From Vibrio ishigakensis (GTDB lineage Bacteria > Pseudomonadota > Gammaproteobacteria > Enterobacterales > Vibrionaceae), in the NCBI RefSeq assembly GCF_024347675.1, contig NZ_AP024882.1, positions 1,752,306-1,816,305 of the forward strand: 64,000 nt of DNA, read 5' to 3'. Below, one piece after another: positions 8,979 through 16,425 of the stretch (its first letter is position 1; each line of letters begins with the position of its first letter). The notes beneath the pieces are model-generated. The model worked only from the letters and a program-made list of their open reading frames with translations, made no database searches and was not told where the DNA came from. The position numbers and the translations under genes were made by a program.

Positions 8979-9446
8979 TTAAGAGAAATGAGTCTGACCA
9001 CCTTGCTCTACAAAACCACCGCCGCTTTTGTTACTTGGGTCGTCGTAGGTGAAGCCACCGCCAGATTTATTGCTTGGGTCCTGCCACTGGTACGCAAAGT
9101 TGCCGCCTGACTTTTCACTTGGGTCTTCCCAGGTGTAACCACCACCAGATTTATCGCTTGGATCTTGCCACTGGTATGCAAAGTTACCGCCTGATTTTTC
9201 ACTTGGGTCTTCCCAGGTGTAACCGCCACCAGATTTATCGCTTGGATCTTGCCACTGGTATGCAAAGTTACCGCCCGACTTCTCACTTGGGTCTTCCCAG
9301 GTGTAACCGCCACCGGATTTGTCACTTGGATCTTGCCACGTATAGCCGCTTTGAGTATCAGTGATTGGGTCAGTATTAACGTTTGATGCGAATACCGCTG
9401 GAGTCACGAACAGAGAAGTCAGTAGTAGAGTAGATAGAGTTTTCAT
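8979..9446 (-). CDS. Secreted tandem-repeat protein, WxDPSxKSGG repeats
   Basis: 155 residues: a clear signal peptide (MKTLSTLLLTSLFVTPAVFA, cut near residue 20-21), a short spacer, then eight copies of a DPSxKSGG core, mostly as alternating YTWEDPSEKSGG and YQWQDPSDKSGG units, giving a 28-residue super-repeat. The ending is FVEQGGQTHFS. AGGTGA before the ATG supports the start. The mature protein has no Cys and is rich in Gly, Ser, Asp, Lys and aromatic residues. I do not recognise the family. A surface, matrix or glycan-contacting role is conceivable because Trp/Tyr recur regularly and the neighbours use alginate, but nothing proves it. Confidence 0.75.
   Translation of the reverse strand: MKTLSTLLLTSLFVTPAVFASNVNTDPITDTQSGYTWQDPSDKSGGGYTWEDPSEKSGGNFAYQWQDPSDKSGGGYTWEDPSEKSGGNFAYQWQDPSDKSGGGYTWEDPSEKSGGNFAYQWQDPSNKSGGGFTYDDPSNKSGGGFVEQGGQTHFS
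9068..9345 (-). repeat. 84 bp coding tandem repeats
   Basis: Landmark GCAAAG recurs at 9094, 9178 and 9262, exactly 84 bp apart, and the copies are nearly identical at DNA level. This implies recent duplication or slippage and possible copy-number variation between strains. Confidence 0.9.
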
Positions 9447-9665
9447 GTTGTCACCTATTCAGTTATGAGTTTCGATTGCTAAATCGCGTTCCCTGTCGAC
9501 ACAAACAATATTACGTCTAGCTGCACTTCCCGTATATATGACTTTTTGAGAGGCTCAATCCCATAAATGGAATTGATATCTTTTAGAAAATAGCGGAAGA
9601 CAAAAAAGGTTCTTCACGGCTTAGAGAGGAGCGTAACTATTCCTTCTGAGCCAGTCACTCCCTCC

Positions 9666-9756
9666 GAGTGATTGATTCACAAGGCCGCGGTAAACCCATC
9701 CGTGGGCGCTTGACGCTCGCCTCCCTGCGAGCGACACCTTGCTCCATCAATCACTC
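9666..9756 (+). repeat. Structured element, copy A: closed multi-hairpin repeat
   Basis: A perfect 11 bp outer stem, GAGTGATTGAT at 9666-9676 with ATCAATCACTC at 9746-9756, encloses a further CAAGG/CCTTG pair (9680-9684, 9737-9741), a CCCA/TGGG hairpin with loop TCCG (9695-9706) and a perfect CGCTCGC/GCGAGCG hairpin with loop CTCCCT (9714-9733). The shape is a three-way junction. It could be an RNA or a mobile palindromic repeat; coding potential is not seen. Confidence 0.7.
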
Positions 9757-9822
9757 TCCAGTGGCAACATCAGTGGGATCCCAAGCTTAGTAAGGTCCCG
9801 GATTTGGGAGCGGCAGGCTGTG

Positions 9823-9916
9823 GTGCTCGGCAAGTGTTTGAGGCAAGGATGCCGAAACCAAGCCTACAGGGAAGTATTTACGGCGACTTGCCCTGCGTCA
9901 CTGGCAGAGTGAGCAC
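9823..9916 (-). repeat. Structured element, copy B, inverted relative to copy A
   Basis: On the minus strand this repeats the layout of copy A: outer stem GTGCTC/GAGCAC (9823-9828, 9911-9916) and GGCAAGT/ACTTGCC (9829-9835, 9886-9892), inner hairpins GGCA-TCCT-TGCC (9842-9853) and TAC-TTCCCT-GTA (9865-9876). Short blocks GCCG-GTAAA and GCTTG match copy A, while the stems differ with pairing kept. Confidence 0.6.
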
Positions 9917-9957
9917 ACGAATCTAAAGTACTAGTTGTTCCCGCTAAGCTAAGAACC

Positions 9958-9989
9958 AAAAAAAGCCCCGAGCTTTCGCTCAGGGCTTT
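9958..9989 (-). terminator. Intrinsic terminator of the PL15 lyase gene
   Basis: Read leftward: AAAGCCCTGAGC, GAAA loop, GCTCGGGGCTTT, then a T run. Confidence 0.85.
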
Positions 9990-10014
9990 CTACTTTCTAG
10001 CCAACTATCTGTTA

Positions 10015-12093
10015 TTAGTTAAGTTCGATAGTTACTGTTTCGCCGTCTACAGTCAGCTCTAGAGTGTTACCTTCTAGCTTGTGAGACACTTCAACTTGCT
10101 GGCCTTCGTTCTTATTTGGAACAAGAAGGGTAACAATGTTGTGCTCTTTAGAAGCAGCAAACTCAGTCTCAACGTGACGGTGGATTTCTAGGTCTTGGAA
10201 CTCGTATGGGTCTACCTCACCGAAACCTTCAACGTTCTTCACAGACTGAATGCGATCTGCTTGGTTGATGAAGTTAACGTCTAGGTGTGCGTTCTCACCA
10301 CGGATAGTGAATGACTTCTCGCCTGGCTCAGTTGCAAACGTAGTGTGCATTAGCCAAGTTAGGTCTTTCTCTTCGGTGAAGCTCGCCTTGTCCTGCATCA
10401 CGAATACTTTACCCTGTACGAACCAGATCTTACGCTTGTAAGACTCGATCTCTGGAGTGAAGAACTTATAAGAAGCAGTCGCGTCGCCTTCAACGAATTT
10501 AACGTCTGACTCAGTATCGTAATCAGTGATGTTACCACCTGCTTCGATACAGTAGCGATCTTGGTGACCTTCGAAACCAGTGTTCTTGTTCTCACCATAC
10601 TGACCCTTGCCACCAAATAGAGGCAGGTTCTTAGAGAAAGTGTGACGACGCCACTTAGTGTGCATGTCTACACCGAAACCACCGTAGTAGCCAGTGATTG
10701 ACGCTAGAGTCTCACCGAACGCATGTAGGGTGAATGCGTTTTGGTCACCGTGTGAGTGAGAGATAGAACCAAATGGAGAACATTTGTAAACCATGTGGAT
10801 GTGCTCTTCACGCTCAGTCATACGGTTATGGAACGCAGCCCAACCTGTGATCGGGAATACTTTCAGTAGAGGGTCGTTTGACGGAGCTTTCTCTTCTGGA
10901 GCGTCCCAAAGAACGTTGAAGCGAAGATCGTCGTAGCCGAAGTCCCACCAACCAAAGTTGTAGAATTTAGTATGCGCTTCAGTATCACGACCTTTAAGTT
11001 GGTTGTAGTACCAAACGTACTCAGGTTTCTGGTTAACACCCGCGTAGTGCTTGATGTTGTAAGCCAGTTTTAGGCCAGGGAAGTCACCGATTGAAGACTG
11101 GTCACAGAAGCTCGCGCGCTTAGAGTGAACAGGCATGCAGTATAGTGGGAAGTCACCAGTGTTTTCGTAGAATGTTTTGTTGAACATGTCTACGCCACAG
11201 TATGCTTTCAATAGGTCGAATGCTTCACCTAGGAATGCAGTCTGGGTGTTCCAGTAGTCAGGACCTTCAGCCCAACCGCCGTCTTCACCACCCCATGGTG
11301 GGTAGTGTACTGCGTAGTATTCTAGTGCGTATGCGATGTACTCGCCTGCTTTCGGGTGATCGTGGTAAAGCGCGATACACGTTGGGATGATAGCAGAAGA
11401 GATAGAACGAACACCGTGGCTGTTTAGAGGGTTGTTCAGTAGGTCAACCGTTACGCGTAGGTGGTGCATGATTTCGTCAAGGCGCTCGATCAGTGCATCT
11501 TGAACTTGCTGACGCTCTTCATCGGTGAAGTGAGCGTGTAGCCAGTCGTAACCCCAAGCCATAGCTGCGATTACACGGAAAGCCGCTTCGTCGTTATAGC
11601 CACGAGAAGTTACGCCTTCTGGATCATAAGTAGACAGTTTTAGAGTCCAAGCTTTTGCTTTAGCAATTAGCTCTTCGTCTTCTTTAACGATACCAGCGAT
11701 AGATAGGTTACGCGTAGCGTTAAGAGCCATTTGGCAATCAACGTACATTTGACGCCAGTAAGGACGCCATAGAGAAGCCTTACCTACAGTTTCTTCTGGG
11801 TATGCTTGTGGCTCTTCGTATGGTGCTGTGTCTAGGAACTTCTTAGTAGAGTTATTAAAGAAGTCGTCGAACATGCAGTAAGACTCGTCTGCCTGCACCT
11901 TCGCACGGAAATCAGCTAGATCTTTACCTTGAACTAGAAGGCGTGGGCGCTCTTCACTTAGGTTGTCTAGGAATGATAGGTCGAAGTCACGTTTCTGAAC
12001 TTCGATAGGAAGTAGGTCTACTAGGTTACCAGCTGAAGTGTCGTTCTCCAGCTTCATCTTCCTAATCGCGTCAAGCGCTTTATCGCTGCTCAT
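10015..12093 (-). CDS. oalA: Oligoalginate lyase, PL15-like
   Basis: A 692-residue protein without signal peptide, matching PL15 oligoalginate lyases in size and layout. An N-terminal segment RPRLLVQGKDLADFRAKV (about 50-67) is followed by an alpha-helical toroid (NSHGVRSISSA; GGWAEGPDYWN) and a C-terminal heparinase II/III beta domain with SHSHGDQNAFTLHAFGE, the conserved His-Gly-Asp stretch, and GYYGGFG. It should act in the cytoplasm as an exolytic enzyme on alginate oligomers. The gene is monocistronic, with a terminator after it and the cluster operator 58 bp upstream of the ATG. The name follows V. splendidus usage; substrate specificity is inferred from family and context. Confidence 0.85.
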   Translation of the reverse strand: MSSDKALDAIRKMKLENDTSAGNLVDLLPIEVQKRDFDLSFLDNLSEERPRLLVQGKDLADFRAKVQADESYCMFDDFFNNSTKKFLDTAPYEEPQAYPEETVGKASLWRPYWRQMYVDCQMALNATRNLSIAGIVKEDEELIAKAKAWTLKLSTYDPEGVTSRGYNDEAAFRVIAAMAWGYDWLHAHFTDEERQQVQDALIERLDEIMHHLRVTVDLLNNPLNSHGVRSISSAIIPTCIALYHDHPKAGEYIAYALEYYAVHYPPWGGEDGGWAEGPDYWNTQTAFLGEAFDLLKAYCGVDMFNKTFYENTGDFPLYCMPVHSKRASFCDQSSIGDFPGLKLAYNIKHYAGVNQKPEYVWYYNQLKGRDTEAHTKFYNFGWWDFGYDDLRFNVLWDAPEEKAPSNDPLLKVFPITGWAAFHNRMTEREEHIHMVYKCSPFGSISHSHGDQNAFTLHAFGETLASITGYYGGFGVDMHTKWRRHTFSKNLPLFGGKGQYGENKNTGFEGHQDRYCIEAGGNITDYDTESDVKFVEGDATASYKFFTPEIESYKRKIWFVQGKVFVMQDKASFTEEKDLTWLMHTTFATEPGEKSFTIRGENAHLDVNFINQADRIQSVKNVEGFGEVDPYEFQDLEIHRHVETEFAASKEHNIVTLLVPNKNEGQQVEVSHKLEGNTLELTVDGETVTIELN

Positions 12094-12150
12094 GTCAACT
12101 CTCTTATCAAAAACTTGATGTTAGGGGGAATGAAAAATTCAATTAGGCTT

Positions 12151-12163
12151 ATTGTAATACAAT
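12151..12163. promoter_or_regulatory. Alginate-regulon operator, copy upstream of the PL15 lyase gene
   Basis: ATTGTAATACAAT, a perfect palindrome identical in both arms to the site before the symporter gene. Confidence 0.7.
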
Positions 12164-12439
12164 TAATTGAGTTGGCGAGAAGAATCGATCACATTTGTGC
12201 CAATTTCGTGACCTACATCAGATGTCTGAAGCTAGGGAATCTATAGCCGAATCAATAATCACAACAAGTTAAGCAACTGATCGCACCATTCGCAAAGGCT
12301 CTAGCAAAACTATTTCAAAATATTTCACTTGCCATACTAATAGGCGTTTTAACCTCAATTTAAAGCCTTTAACGCAAATGAAACAGCATGATGCTCATTA
12401 AGTATTTATGAAATTCACTGTAAGTTCCGTAATCGTTTA

Positions 12440-12455
12440 CGTGATCTGTATCAAA
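12440..12455. promoter_or_regulatory. CRP-like site upstream of the CpdB-like gene
   Basis: CGTGA-TCTGTA-TCAAA matches 4 of 5 bases in each half of the CRP core, about 140 bp before the start codon. Confidence 0.4.
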
Positions 12456-12596
12456 TTAATAATGCAACCGATTGCGCTGTAACAAGTGTTTCTGTGGACA
12501 CAACCAGAAACATCCGGACTTTTTCACGCCTTGAATCTGTCACATTAGAAATCCAATATGCACTGGATTTTTATTCCAACCTACCCCGAGGAAACA

Positions 12597-14729
12597 ATGT
12601 CTTATACCAAGAACATTGCTTTGTGCAGTGCATTAACACTGGCACTAGTGGGCTGCAACAGCTCAAGCAACTCCACAGACGACAATAGAATCACTATGGA
12701 TCTACGTTTGATGGAAACCACCGACCTTCACGGCAACATGATGCCGTACGACTACTTCGCTAACCAATACGACTCAAGCTATGGCCTTGCGCGTACCGCA
12801 GTAGTTATCGGTGAAGCTCGCTCTGAAGTTGAAAACAGCATGCTGTTTGATAATGGTGACCTTATCCAAGGTAGCCCAATGGCAGACTACCTAGCGAACC
12901 TAGGTGTGGCTCACCTTGAAAGCAACACTCACCCTGTTTATAAGGCAATGAACCTATTGGATTACGATGCAGCAAACATCGGTAACCACGAGTTCAACTA
13001 CGGTCTTGATTTCCTACATGCGGCAATCGAAGGTGCTAACTTCCCTTATGTTGTTTCGAACGTGTTTGAATACAACGAAAACCTTTTAACAGCATCTCAC
13101 TTCGCGTCTAACAGCTGTGAAACTCGTATCGATGATGAGTTCCTAGCGAGCGCTACTACGGCGTTTAACCCTTACATCATTCTAGAGCGTACCTTTGTGG
13201 CTCGTGATGGTCAGGACTACACCATTAACGTGGGTGTGATTGGCTTTACTCCACCAAACATCATGAGCTGGGATAAGAGCTACCTTGAATGTGAAGTAGT
13301 AGTATCGGACATCAAGGCAACTGCCGAATACTATGTGCCTCTAATGAAAGAAGCAGGTGCGGACATCATCGTTGCTGTGCCTCACTCTGGCCTGACTGGC
13401 AGTGATGCAGACCTGCCATTCCAAGAGAACGCTACCTGGCAGATCGCTCAAGTTGACGGTATCGATGCCATCATGTTTGGTCACGACCACAACAACTTCC
13501 CTTCAACGACTGGCTTCTATGACGGTATGGAAGGTGTAAATGCACCAGAAGGTAAGATCTACGGCAAACCAGCTGTTATGCCTGGATTCTGGGGTAACCA
13601 CTTGGGTGTTATCGATCTAGTAGTTCAAAGTAATGACCAAGGTGAAACCTGGACTGTGAACTACGAAGAGAGTACTGCTGAGCTTCGTGCTCTGCCTAAA
13701 GACAAACTAGAGATCTCTCCAGTTATTGCTGCATCTGTGGCTACAGAGCACGTGGATACCCAAGAGTACATGGCTACCCCAATTTTGGGTATCACTCAAA
13801 AGATCAACAGCTTCTTCTCAGCAATCGTTCCTGATCTATCGGTACAGATCGTTAACGAAGCTCAGTTCCACTGGGCAAACCAACTTGAAGAGCTGAGCTT
13901 TGACAATGGTGAAATCCTGCTTTCAGTATCTGCACCATTCAAAGGTGGCCGTGGCGGTGCTGACGATTACACCAATATCAACGGTGATGAGCTAACTAAT
14001 GCAAGCGTTGCAGACCTTTACGTGTTTGATAACAACACACCTGCAGTGCTTAAGCTAACGGTTGCAGATATCAAAGAGTGGCTAGAGTCTATCGCTTCAC
14101 AGCAGTATCAAACAGTAACCAACGAGGGTGATTACCTACTGAACCAAATGTTCCGTAGCTATAACTTTGACGTGTTCTACGGCGGTTGGGATGCAGATGG
14201 CCAAGCGATTGGTCTTCACTACGATATCGACGTTTCTCAAGCTCCACGTTACCAAGTAGATGAAAACGGCGAGCTAGTTACTGATGAAGAAGGTTACGCA
14301 ATACTAAACGAAAATGGTATTCATCGTCGTATCCTAAACTTCTCGTACGACGGTGTGGTGTTGGATGACAACCAAGTTATGTATGTTGTGACTAACAACT
14401 ACCGCGCATCAAATACTAAGATGCCAGGCGTTATGAACTCTGAACTGGCTCTTGAAGATGCAGCTTATACAAACCGTGAGCTAGTAGATCAATACCTGAA
14501 GCACCTTGCTGAAACTGCTGGTAGCGAAACAGTAACGGTACCAGAGCACACTTTCGAGAACGCAGAGAACTTCTCACTAGTTGGCCCATCTCAGACTTCA
14601 GTGAAGTTCCTATCATCACCAAACGGTGAAGAATTCTCACGAGAAGTAGAAGGCGTTACCTTTACTACTGATACTGGCAACGTTGGCGACAACGGCGGTT
14701 ACAGCGTATACACCTATACCTTTAACTAA
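12597..14729 (+). CDS. CpdB-like cyclic phosphodiesterase/nucleotidase lipoprotein
   Basis: A metallophosphoesterase plus 5'-nucleotidase C-terminal domain protein of 710 residues. Metal-binding motifs are METTDLHGNMMPYDY, DNGDLIQGSP, IGNHEFNYGLDF and FGHDHNNF, as in 2',3'-cyclic-nucleotide 2'-phosphodiesterase/3'-nucleotidase. I start at the ATG giving MSYTKNIALCSALTLALVGC, because GAGGAAAC lies just before it and the result is a lipoprotein signal ending in a LVGC lipobox; an upstream ATG would bury this. It should sit lipid-anchored facing the periplasm or outside and release nucleosides and phosphate. Most CpdB proteins are soluble and periplasmic, so the lipid anchor is a difference. Monocistronic with its own terminator. 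Confidence 0.85.
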   Translation: MSYTKNIALCSALTLALVGCNSSSNSTDDNRITMDLRLMETTDLHGNMMPYDYFANQYDSSYGLARTAVVIGEARSEVENSMLFDNGDLIQGSPMADYLANLGVAHLESNTHPVYKAMNLLDYDAANIGNHEFNYGLDFLHAAIEGANFPYVVSNVFEYNENLLTASHFASNSCETRIDDEFLASATTAFNPYIILERTFVARDGQDYTINVGVIGFTPPNIMSWDKSYLECEVVVSDIKATAEYYVPLMKEAGADIIVAVPHSGLTGSDADLPFQENATWQIAQVDGIDAIMFGHDHNNFPSTTGFYDGMEGVNAPEGKIYGKPAVMPGFWGNHLGVIDLVVQSNDQGETWTVNYEESTAELRALPKDKLEISPVIAASVATEHVDTQEYMATPILGITQKINSFFSAIVPDLSVQIVNEAQFHWANQLEELSFDNGEILLSVSAPFKGGRGGADDYTNINGDELTNASVADLYVFDNNTPAVLKLTVADIKEWLESIASQQYQTVTNEGDYLLNQMFRSYNFDVFYGGWDADGQAIGLHYDIDVSQAPRYQVDENGELVTDEEGYAILNENGIHRRILNFSYDGVVLDDNQVMYVVTNNYRASNTKMPGVMNSELALEDAAYTNRELVDQYLKHLAETAGSETVTVPEHTFENAENFSLVGPSQTSVKFLSSPNGEEFSREVEGVTFTTDTGNVGDNGGYSVYTYTFN

Positions 14730-14748
14730 TTTACCTACTACCTATATC

Positions 14749-14774
14749 AGGGTCGCAATCGCGGCCCTTTTTTT
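14749..14774 (+). terminator. Terminator after the CpdB-like gene
   Basis: AGGGTCGC-AATC-GCGGCCCT stem with one mismatch followed by a seven-T run. Confidence 0.75.
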
Positions 14775-14857
14775 ATCGCATTTTTTACTTCTAATTCATT
14801 GAACTTGATAAAGTTTTGTTAAAATTAATCTGTTCAACGAAAAGGAAGTTCGAGCAG

Positions 14858-15850
14858 ATGCCGAAAAAGAGAAAGCAAGTCCCTGTCATTCAAACCCAAT
14901 ATGCCAAGATTTTCGTGGAGCTGTTTGCTGAAAACGGCTTTGATGTCCACCAATTGCTAAGGGATGCGGATCTTCCCTCTGATTTGATGGACAGCAATAG
15001 CGACTATGTACCATCTGAGAGTGTCAAACGCCTACTCTACTTGGTATCTGCGCAGTTAGGGGTGACCAATCTTGCCGATATCCTTTCACTTTCCTTTAAA
15101 CGTAACATCATTCCTAAGCTACTTGATGGCATCTCCGGCTATGACACCTTGAGAGACGTACTAGAAGATATCGACAGTATCTTCACCTTCGACTCCCCCG
15201 GCTCATCGGTCTCCTATTCAGTAGAACATGGGCAGCATTGGTTTAATCGCCATACCAAGACCGAATATCAAAGCGAGTTTCAGTGGAAAGAGATATTCCC
15301 TATTCTCTACATCGAACAGTTTATTAGCATGCTAATTGGTAAACCTTGGCGAGCAGAGAAAGTGCGCCTGCAAGGCGCCGAGTACGATATCGTCAAATCC
15401 GTGCTAGATAGCCGCTGTCAGATCTTCGTTATGCAAGATAAGACCGGCGTTTGTATCCCTGAAGAGTTTCTGGATTACAAGGTTTCAATCAAGCAAAGCA
15501 CTAAACAGCCTATCGAATGGCATGCAAGCTTCACAGACAGTGTGTTTGAAACCCTGAGACCTTATTGTCTGGAGCAGAACCTCACCGTTGAGGATGCCGC
15601 TGAGATTCTCGAATATTCTGTGCGTTCATTCCAACGGAGATTAAAAGAGGAGAACACCTCTTTTCGAAAGATAAAGGACAGTATCCTGCTTTCGCTGGCA
15701 TGCGAGTTGATGGAGCAAGGCAAGACACTCACCTTTATTGCAAAGCAGTTGGGGTATCAGGACATCTCCCACTTCTCACGCGCATTTAAACGTATTACTG
15801 GCCTGACGCCTAAGCTTTACAAGAAGTCGCTAGCCCCTGAAAAGGGTTAG
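14858..15850 (+). CDS. AraC-family transcriptional regulator
   Basis: About 330 residues. The N-terminal part is of the arabinose-binding-like type seen in OruR/ArgR-like AraC members (QYAKIFVELFAENGFDVHQLL). The C-terminal AraC double helix-turn-helix is clear: LTVEDAAEILEYSVRSFQRRLKEE and LTFIAKQLGYQDISHFSRAFKRITG. The ATG at MPKKRK has AAGGAAG 9 bases upstream; a longer version would need a TTG start. It follows the CpdB-like gene after a terminator and overlaps the next, convergent gene at its stop codon. Target unknown. Confidence 0.8.
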   Translation: MPKKRKQVPVIQTQYAKIFVELFAENGFDVHQLLRDADLPSDLMDSNSDYVPSESVKRLLYLVSAQLGVTNLADILSLSFKRNIIPKLLDGISGYDTLRDVLEDIDSIFTFDSPGSSVSYSVEHGQHWFNRHTKTEYQSEFQWKEIFPILYIEQFISMLIGKPWRAEKVRLQGAEYDIVKSVLDSRCQIFVMQDKTGVCIPEEFLDYKVSIKQSTKQPIEWHASFTDSVFETLRPYCLEQNLTVEDAAEILEYSVRSFQRRLKEENTSFRKIKDSILLSLACELMEQGKTLTFIAKQLGYQDISHFSRAFKRITGLTPKLYKKSLAPEKG

Positions 15851-16281
15851 CTAGCAACCTGCGCGGTACAGTTACGAGATGCCAACTGAGCGGTACAGTT
15901 GAGCTTTGCCGTGCAATTAGCTCCATCCAACCACAGGCTATTTAACTGGCCAAATTCAGACTGATAAGCCTGAAAAAAGCCACTTTGAGCCTCTGTCAGT
16001 TGTTCGAGGCTGGGTTCGTGGTGCAGAAAGCTACCGAGGTGCTCTATACAGAAGTCATGATACTCGCGAGTGAACAAGATGAATTGATGCCACAAAGCAT
16101 CCACCTTTTCACTGTGCATGCCTAGGTTTTGATAACCCAACTTATTTAGCAGGCAATACTTCTTAAATTCATTTAAAGCGGCGTTAAATTCTTCAGCATT
16201 TCTAAATACTTGGCTTTGCATCAGTTTCTGCTCGAGAAACGGCGCTCGATAAGCCCAGATGGGGTCGTTAAAATTGTCCAT
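15847..16281 (-). CDS. Unrecognised protein with WH-FC-HH motif and C-terminal NCTA repeats
   Basis: 144 residues, no signal peptide or membrane span. The central part reads VDALWHQFILFTREYHDFCIEHLGSFLHH-P when abbreviated, which resembles the His/Cys-rich segment of glycine-rich-domain (GRDP/DUF1399-like) proteins. The last 24 residues hold three NCTA copies (NCTAKL, NCTAQL, NCTAQV), an odd short repeat ending in ASstop. The stop codon overlaps that of the convergent AraC gene by 3 bp. GGAGG-like CCTCC complement lies just upstream of the start. Role unknown; metal binding by the His/Cys cluster is only a possibility. Confidence 0.65.
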   Translation of the reverse strand: MDNFNDPIWAYRAPFLEQKLMQSQVFRNAEEFNAALNEFKKYCLLNKLGYQNLGMHSEKVDALWHQFILFTREYHDFCIEHLGSFLHHEPSLEQLTEAQSGFFQAYQSEFGQLNSLWLDGANCTAKLNCTAQLASRNCTAQVAS

Positions 16282-16392
16282 GAGGCTCCTCCTTTCAAAC
16301 AGCTACACAGGGTGCTGAGTGGAATTTTCATGGTAATTCAACCTTAGTCTTTCACCGCGATTTTTCAATTTTACCCTCTGAGTTACAGGTCA

Positions 16393-16418
16393 TGAAAAAC
16401 CCGCCACTTGGGCGGGTT
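16393..16418 (-). terminator. Terminator of the tricorn-like protease gene
   Basis: AACCCGCC/GGCGGGTT inverted repeat; on the minus strand it ends in a T run just after the stop codon. Confidence 0.85.
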
Positions 16419-16425
16419 GATTAGC

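Larger units (their letters stand above)
9447..10014. other. Gene-free 568 bp stretch holding two structured elements
   Basis: No credible coding frame is seen. The part near 9650-9920 is richer in G and C than the flanks and holds two inverted, multi-hairpin elements described separately. The right end carries the terminator of the PL15 lyase gene. Confidence 0.7.
12094..12596. promoter_or_regulatory. Divergent control region between the PL15 lyase and CpdB-like genes
   Basis: A 503 bp AT-rich region without a gene. It carries the operator at 12151-12163 and a CRP-like site at 12207-12222 (CGTGA-N6-TCAGA) on the lyase side, and another CRP-like site at 12440-12455 on the CpdB-like side. Nothing else is evident. 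Confidence 0.55.

Noticed and set aside
9068..9345. 84 bp tandem repeats as a CRISPR array
   Set aside because: Repeats are contiguous, in frame and code for a repeat protein with a signal peptide; there are no unique spacers.
9074..9364. Plus-strand repeat-encoding frame opposite the WxDPSxKSGG gene
   Set aside because: It has no ribosome binding site or signal peptide and mirrors the real repeat gene.
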